This document shows positions 58,794-64,000 of a stretch of 64,000 bases of DNA, piece after piece (position 1 is the stretch's first letter; the number at the start of each line of letters is the position of its first letter). The notes beneath the pieces were generated by a model. It did not search any database and was not told where the DNA came from. It saw only the letters and a list, made by a program, of their open reading frames with translations. Source of the stretch: Populus alba (lineage: Eukaryota > Streptophyta > Magnoliopsida > Malpighiales > Salicaceae). Both the position numbers and the translations under genes were made by a program. The stretch covers positions 15,236,889 to 15,300,888 of the forward strand of contig NC_133289.1 of NCBI RefSeq assembly GCF_005239225.2, in the 5' to 3' direction.

Positions 58794-59471
58794 ATGTTGG
58801 TGCCTCCCTATTCGTCTATGAATGTGATTGGTAATAGATGGGTTTACAAGATAAAAAGACGTGTTAATGGTCAGGTCGTCCGATATAAAGCACGATTAAT
58901 TGCCCATGGCTTCACTCAGGAAGAAGGGATTGATTATTTGGAGACATTTAGTCTAGTGATTAAGCCTACAACGGTTCACCTTGTGCTCACTATTGCTGTC
59001 TCATATGGTTGGACCATTCATCAATTGGATGTTCATAATGCTTTCCTAAATGACATTCTTCAGGAAGAGGTAAACATAGCGCAACCGCCCGGGTTTGTTG
59101 ATCCTACGCTCCCATCTTATGTGTGTTGTCTCCATAAATCTCTATATGGTTTGAAACAAGCCCCTCGCATTTGGTACAACCGATTGAGTGAGTTCTTACT
59201 TTTCATTGGATTTCAGGCATCCAAGGGTGATACTTCTTTGTTTATTCTCTCTCATGATGGTGTTATGATTTACCTACTTGTGTATGTTGATGATATTTTA
59301 TTAACCGGAAGTAACTTAGTTGTGCTTCATAGATTGATTACTTTGCTGCAATCAGAATTTAAGCTTTGGGATTTGGGTTCTATTCATTTCTTCTTGGGCA
59401 TTGAAGTTAAATCTACTGTTATGGGTATCTTATTAAGCCAACATAAATATGCCCTCGATATCATCCAATGA
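58650..59471 (+). pseudogene. Copia reverse transcriptase, nearly intact
   Basis: The uninterrupted frame 58794-59471 covers most of the domain: NRWVYKIKRRVNGQVVRYKA, LVAHGFTQ-type AHGFTQEEGIDYLETF, HQLDVHNAFL (first catalytic Asp), [17 protein letters not shown], and LVYVDDILLTGS with the YVDD active site, then FFLGIEVKST. A UGA at 59469-59471 separates it from RNase H. The region just upstream is frameshifted. Confidence 0.92.
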
Positions 59472-59477
59472 GTAGGT

Positions 59478-60251
59478 ATGACTTCGTGCAAACCAGTTGA
59501 TACTCCTCTATTTGCCTCCTCAAAATTAGGACTCATACTGGGTACTCTCTACTCTGCTCCCACACGGTATCGACAGATTGTTGGGGCATTACAATATCTT
59601 ACCTTCACTAGACCTGATATCTGCTATGCGGTCAACAAGGTCTGTCAACTTATGCATGCCCCCACTGAGGATCATTGGTCTGTTGTTAAACGCATCCTGC
59701 GTTACCTCAAGGCTACAACAACTTATGGTCTGCACATCACTAGGGATTCTCCCTTGTCTCTTAATGGTTTCACAGATGCTGATTGGGCTGGTAGTATTGA
59801 CGATCGAAAATCCACATGTGGTTATCTTGTATACCTTGGCTCTACCCTTATCTCATGGAAATTCAGGAAACAATACATTGTTGCGAGGTCCTCTACTGAA
59901 GCGGAATACAAAGCCTTTGCTGATGGTGCTGCTGAGATTTTGTGGATTCACTCATTATTGTCAGAACTTCGGGTCCCTTCTTTGACTATGACCATATTAT
60001 GGTGTGATAATTTAGGGGCAACTTTCTTATCTGCAAATCCAGTGTTTCACGCTCGTACTAAACATGTTGAAGTTGATTATCACTTTGTCCGTGATCGTGT
60101 TACTAAGCAAGAAATTCAGGTACGGTTTATCTCTTCCAAAGATCAACTAGATGATGTCCTTACCAAGCCTCTTCCTCCAGTCTCGTTTGCTTACTTTCGA
60201 TCCAAGCTGAAGGTGAGGAATCTCCACCTTCAGCTTGACGAGGTGTATTAA
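59478..60251 (+). pseudogene. Copia RNase H, intact frame
   Basis: It contains KPVDTPL, YRQIVGALQYLTFTRPDICY, the FTDADWAG motif, DRKSTCGYLVYLG, SSTEAEYKA, LWCDNLGATFLSANPVFHAR, TKHVEVDYHFVRD and DVLTKPLPP, complete to the stop at 60249-60251. The stop lies inside the 3' LTR start (60244). A short purine stretch (gacgagg) just before the LTR is the likely polypurine tract. Confidence 0.92.
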
Positions 60252-60307
60252 GGAAAGAGACCCTATACATGTAAACACTCTTATATAATAATAGTTATCG
60301 TATGTAA
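60244..60307 (+). repeat. 3' LTR of copia element, cut after 64 bp
   Basis: TGTATTAAGGAAAGAGACCC matches the 5' LTR and stays aligned up to gtatgtaa, where the CACTA element begins at 60308. The rest of the LTR should resume to the right of the CACTA element, beyond this window. Confidence 0.88.
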
Positions 60308-60336
60308 CACTACAAGATTTCACAGTTTTACCGACG

Positions 60337-60690
60337 GAAATATTCCATCGATGTGTGACAGAACGTTCGTCGGTAAAGTATTTACCGACGATATTACCGA
60401 CAGAATACTCCCGTCGGAATACCGATGGACTGTGCGCGCCAAAAAAAAAGTTTCCCGCTTGGAATATACCGACGGAAAATATTCCGTCGGTGTTATTTAA
60501 AGACCGACGGAATATCTCCGTCGGCAAAAGTGTCGGTGATATTTTGTACCGACAGAATAAATCCATCTATAAATTCGTCGGTATTTTTTTATACCGACGG
60601 ATTGTATCCATCGGTGAATATGTCGGTGATGGAATGGGATACCGCAGACACTGTCCAATGCCGACGGATTGTTTCCGTCGGTAAATCCCT
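60337..60690. repeat. CACTA left subterminal repeat array
   Basis: More than ten copies of accgacgga and its reverse complement tccgtcggt, many paired as near-palindromes with an ataatatt-like spacer (for example accgacggaaaatattccgt at 60469 followed by cggt). Subterminal repeats of this kind are the binding sites of TNPA-type proteins. Frames across it (60355-60730 +, 60147-60566 -) are by-products. Confidence 0.88.
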
Positions 60691-60838
60691 GTGTAATTTT
60701 TTTTTTAATTATTTAGAAAAAATAATATAAATTAATAGTAATACAAACCAATTATACAAATAAAATTTATATTAAGCAACAAAAACTCAAAGTTAAATAA
60801 TATTCATTACAAAATGAATGTGTTTTAAAAAAAAACAA

Positions 60839-62575
60839 TTAATATAAAGGTGGAGGAGGAGGAGGAGGAGGAGGGTAGGGGTTAGGCGGCCAAAAAGGAT
60901 TAGGCGCACATGTTCCACCTTGTGTCATGTTCATGACCATTTGGCGAAGCTCTTCATAGGCCGCTCTTTGTTGTTCAGACTCTGCTCTGCGTTGTTCGTC
61001 CGCCAATCTGTGTTGTTCGTTCGCCAATCTTTGCTTTTCTTTGAGTTATGTGTACGCCTCTGATAGGTGGTCGCACCTTTGCTGCAAGGCCACAAACTCC
61101 TTAGATTGGGAGCTCGATACAGATTAGGAGCTGCCACCGGTTGAAGCAGTACCGGTCGACCGTAACTTGGCGGCGGTAGTGTTAGAGAGCCCGTAAACCC
61201 GATTTTTATCGGGTCCACCTGACGATCCAGCCTCCATCCACAAATCCGGATCGAATTCCGGATGGGTCGAAGGATTGTCCCCGTATCTCTCCCTCAACCG
61301 ATTATTATAGGTCTCCTGAAAAAAAAAAATAATCATATTCAATTCAATAAACATGATAATAACTTATAAAATAAAATGGTTGAACAAACACACCACAAAC
61401 TGTTGAGCACGGTTGTCAACGAACTGTTGCGTACCCTTTTGGCGGTCATGACTCCGCACGTGCGTCTCCACAAACAGCTCCATAGGGCTCGGCTCACGTC
61501 CAAGAGACGTAGCCTATATATAATGAAAAAAATGTATTAACAACAAATTAATTGAATGATATATTTCATTTAAATTGATCTTACCATCCGTTTCGCATGT
61601 GCAGCAAATGGAACGGAGCCGCCGGTGTGCGTTGTAACCGAGCCATGAATTTGCCGATTCCGGTTGCCGACACCGGACTGTGAGCGTCGAGTGAACCGCT
61701 CAGACATCACGTGCTGAAGATAGTGCGGCCATATATCTTCCGGGATGTATATTGGTTTGAAATCCCTCCAAACCGCAACATCATTCCAGCCTTGTAACCC
61801 CTTATCCCTCGCTGTGTTTTTTGCTTTTTTCTGGGCGTCATACCAAAAATCACGCAACCTAATTCACGCACGAAAAAATTGCATTTCGAAACATAAATAA
61901 TTATGTAAAAAAAAAAGTCGTATTGTTTTCGATGTTACCTAATTGCCGCGTGATTTTCCCACACCCTCCTCACTATAGTGTCATGTTCATCGTCCCAGCA
62001 GAATCGATGTTGTATATAAAAAAAAATAATTTTTTAAAAATGTTAATAATTTATTTACAATTATAACTTGAATTTATTAGAAATAAGCTGAAAATTATAT
62101 ATTAACACGAACCTCAAATCTACGAAACCATGCATTGATTTGAGGCATCCATTCAGGATGTCTGGATATCTGACTCCATTGAAACAATGGAATCTCCATC
62201 GACGCTTTAAACGCCGATGATATTAATCGGGCGGCCTCAATGTTTGTGAACCTGAAAAGAAATGAAATTAATTTGTGATTACTTCATAAATTATGTTTTA
62301 AATTTGTTTTTTTTTTATATAAAAAAAACTAAAACCTTAACAAACTTACATTGAAAGATCGTCCTTCCACTGTGCCTCGAACTAGCGGTAAATTGATTCC
62401 GCTTCGAAGGCATGCCGCGTCTGCGATGTGAAACATCGCTGGAAGAGGCAGCATCGGTTGACGGCGCAGGTGGTCTAGGTGCCTCTTCTTGAGAGGCACC
62501 TAAGGAAACATCATCATCGCTGCTAGACGAACTTGATTCGACTGGACGACCAGCTCTGGTTTTGATTTTGCGCAT
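60839..62575 (-). pseudogene. En/Spm (Ptta, Transposase_24 type) protein gene with two stops
   Basis: The gene reads right to left. The start MRKIKTRAGRPVESSSSSSD (62575) opens a Ser/Asp-rich N-terminus. Exon pieces then follow: FKASMEIPLFQWSQI and MPQINAWFRRFE (about 62120-62215), HRFCWDDEHDTIVRRVWENH (about 61945-62010), DFWYDAQKKAKNTARDKG and IPEDIWPHYLQHVMSERFTR (61580-61857), a SHDRQKGTQQFVDNRA piece (about 61392-61513), and a last exon from 61315 with ETYNNRLRERYGD, a Q/E/R-rich coiled coil, and a proline run before the stop. Introns have GT donor and poly-T/AG acceptor (61316-61391 is clear). Two in-frame TAA codons in the last exon (61124-61126, 61046-61048) would remove the coiled coil. 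This family probably binds the element's own ends. Confidence 0.8.
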
Positions 62576-62579
62576 CTAA

Positions 62580-63534
62580 ACAATTTTATATTAATAATTG
62601 TATAATAAAATTCAAAAGTTAAAAAAAAATCGGCAGCACCTCCCCTAAACTGGATACTACCCAAATCCACAAACCTGCAAATATTAACAATAGCCACAAC
62701 CAATCGAACCAATCTCTATACTAATTATTCCAACATATTCAACTATTAATCCTAAGATAAATTCAACGTTAACAATTACAATTCACAAAATTAATCAATA
62801 ATTATATTCAAAAACAATAAAAAATATGACAAAAAATAAATTCAATAAATTCAACAATAATTATATAGGCAATACAACAATAAATTATATTCAATAAATT
62901 AAAAAAAAATATAGACTAACAATTAAATTAACAATATTCAACAAATTCAAAAAAATTCAAATATTCAACTTTAACTAATTCTAAGTTAAATTAACTAATA
63001 ACAATTCTAACAACACAACAACAAAAAATATTCAAAAAATTAAAAAAATATAGACTAAACAATTAAAATTAACAAAATATTCAACAAATTTCAAAAAATT
63101 CAAAAAAATTCAAATATTCAACTTTAACTAATTCTAAGTTAATTAACTAATAACATTCTAACAACACAAACAACAAAAAATATTCAAAAAATTCAAAAAA
63201 AAAACCTACATCAAGAAAAGGAACAAAAATATACATACCTTAAATAATGTGTCAAATTCAAAACTTTATCTACATTGCAACAAAAAAACCAAAACACACA
63301 AAAATAAAAACAACTAAAAATAAAATAAAATAAAATAAATTAGAAAAAAAGACATACCTTTTAATATGATGAAGATTTACAACACCAAAGCTTGCTAGAG
63401 ATTAAAGGTGAAAGTGTTTAAGGATTGAGGGCAAAAAAATGAAAAATCTGAGGTGAAAACGGAGGAGAAACGAAGCGGCGGGGAGAAGAAGAAAAAATGA
63501 GGCGAAGCGGCGGGGGCTGGAACTTATAGGGCAA
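62580..63534 (-). other. AT-rich 5' region of the CACTA gene
   Basis: Low-complexity A-rich DNA with a direct duplication (a caaattcaaaaaaattcaaatattcaactttaactaattctaag-like block near 62940 and 63083). Reading on the - strand, aaggtatgt sequences at about 63240 and 63360 look like splice donors of leader exons. No protein is seen. Confidence 0.5.
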
Positions 63535-64000
63535 TTTTACCGACGGCATCACCGATGGAAATAATATCAGTCGGTAAAAGGTAAAAATTCCGTCGGTAAC
63601 AGGCCAAAAATCCGTCGATATTTTTTGAATTTCGCCCCGAATTTTTAAAAGCCCTCCATATTTTTCACAGTCCGTCGGTAGTCCGTCAAGTTCAGAGGCG
63701 CATTAACTCACACACTTTGAAAATCGCGCGGTCCGTCGGTATTTCTGTCTGTAATAGGGGTGACCGACAAATTATCGACGGAAATATGTCGTCGGTAATG
63801 TCGTCGGATTGTTGCATTTTGCAGTAAATATTTTCAAACTCTCTGTGATATACCGACGAATGGTTGTCCGTCGGCATGGGACGTCGGTGATTGTGCGCAT
63901 TTTGCAGAGTAAATATTTAACACGAAAACTCTCTGTGAGATACCGACGGATGGTTGTCCGTCGGTATGGACGTCGGTGATTGTGGCAAAAATTATATTTT
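63535..64000. repeat. CACTA right subterminal repeat array
   Basis: The same accgacgg / ccgtcggta motifs as at 60337-60690, with more than ten copies. An 83-bp tandem duplication (gcattttgcag at 63814 and 63897, followed by aaatatt, actctctgtga, taccgacg.atggttgtccg and gtcggtgattgtg) forms its outer part. The terminus itself (a TAGTG end) is not reached. Confidence 0.87.

Larger units (their letters stand above)
53026..60307 (+). mobile_element. Ty1/copia element split by a solo LTR and by a CACTA transposon
   Basis: 5' LTR, primer-binding site, gag with zinc knuckle, protease, integrase, RT, RNase H, then the beginning of the 3' LTR, all on the + strand. The coding part is interrupted at 54800-57250 by a solo LTR. 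The 3' LTR is cut at 60307/60308 by the CACTA element, so its remainder should lie beyond the window. Several stops and frameshifts make it inactive, but domains are much better preserved than in the 50.4-52.0-kb relic. Confidence 0.93.
60308..64000. mobile_element. CACTA (En/Spm) transposon, right end beyond the window
   Basis: It begins with the canonical terminus CACTACAAGA (60308-60317) exactly where the copia LTR breaks off. Dense copies of a ccgacgga / tccgtcgg motif lie just inside this end (60337-60690) and again at 63535-63990, which marks the approach of the other end just outside the window. The interior holds a Ptta/En/Spm-type gene on the - strand. Total size should be a little over 3.7 kb; this is compact for an autonomous CACTA element and the large TNP2-type transposase is absent here. 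Confidence 0.9.

Noticed and set aside
60147..60730. Open frames of 96-139 codons on both strands
   Set aside because: They are produced by the CACTA subterminal repeats and the 3' end of copia RNase H read in other frames.

Overview
This is a gene-poor, AT-rich stretch of plant nuclear DNA. The genes have plant-type GT-AG introns, and the rest is copia and gypsy LTR retrotransposons, a LINE fragment, an Au-type SINE, Tourist-like MITEs and an En/Spm (CACTA) transposon. The style of the class I 4-coumarate:CoA ligase and of the dispersed repeats suggests Salicaceae, probably Populus; this is an inference from remembered families, not a database result.

Only two host genes can be supported. 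The first is a five-exon 4-coumarate:CoA ligase (4CL) on the + strand, 11014-17896. It is intact, encodes 545 residues, and has a repeat-filled last intron of 3.6 kb. It acts in the cytosol at the entry to lignin and flavonoid synthesis. The second is a single-exon C2H2 zinc-finger repressor (ZFP2-like) at 46201-46704 with one QALGGH finger and EAR-type motifs at both ends. They show no functional link.

Layout: 1-10 kb holds tandem repeats, two copies of a MITE family in opposite orientation and a Tourist-like MITE with TTA target duplications. 10.2-18 kb is the 4CL locus. 18-31 kb is intergenic, with a ~150-bp degenerate tandem array, an exact 46-bp minisatellite, a SINE and TA microsatellites. 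31-36 kb holds a relic of an unclassified repeat and a decayed Ty3/gypsy element that lacks pol and carries several tandem arrays. 36.1-36.9 kb is a LINE fragment. 37.1-43.3 kb is a decayed copia element on the - strand, interrupted by a 1.6-kb insertion with a perfect 9-bp target duplication. 46.2 kb is the zinc-finger gene. 50.4-52.0 kb is an older copia relic on the - strand, followed by an unusual compound palindrome.

53.0-64 kb is a nested transposon stack: a copia element (+) split by a 2.45-kb solo LTR in its gag-pol region and cut in its 3' LTR by a CACTA element that runs off the window. I see no convincing new multi-gene system. The most unusual items are the 1.6-kb element family with 9-bp target duplication, the datable nested stack, the hairpin-rich subterminal array of the CACTA element, and the compound palindrome at 52.3 kb.
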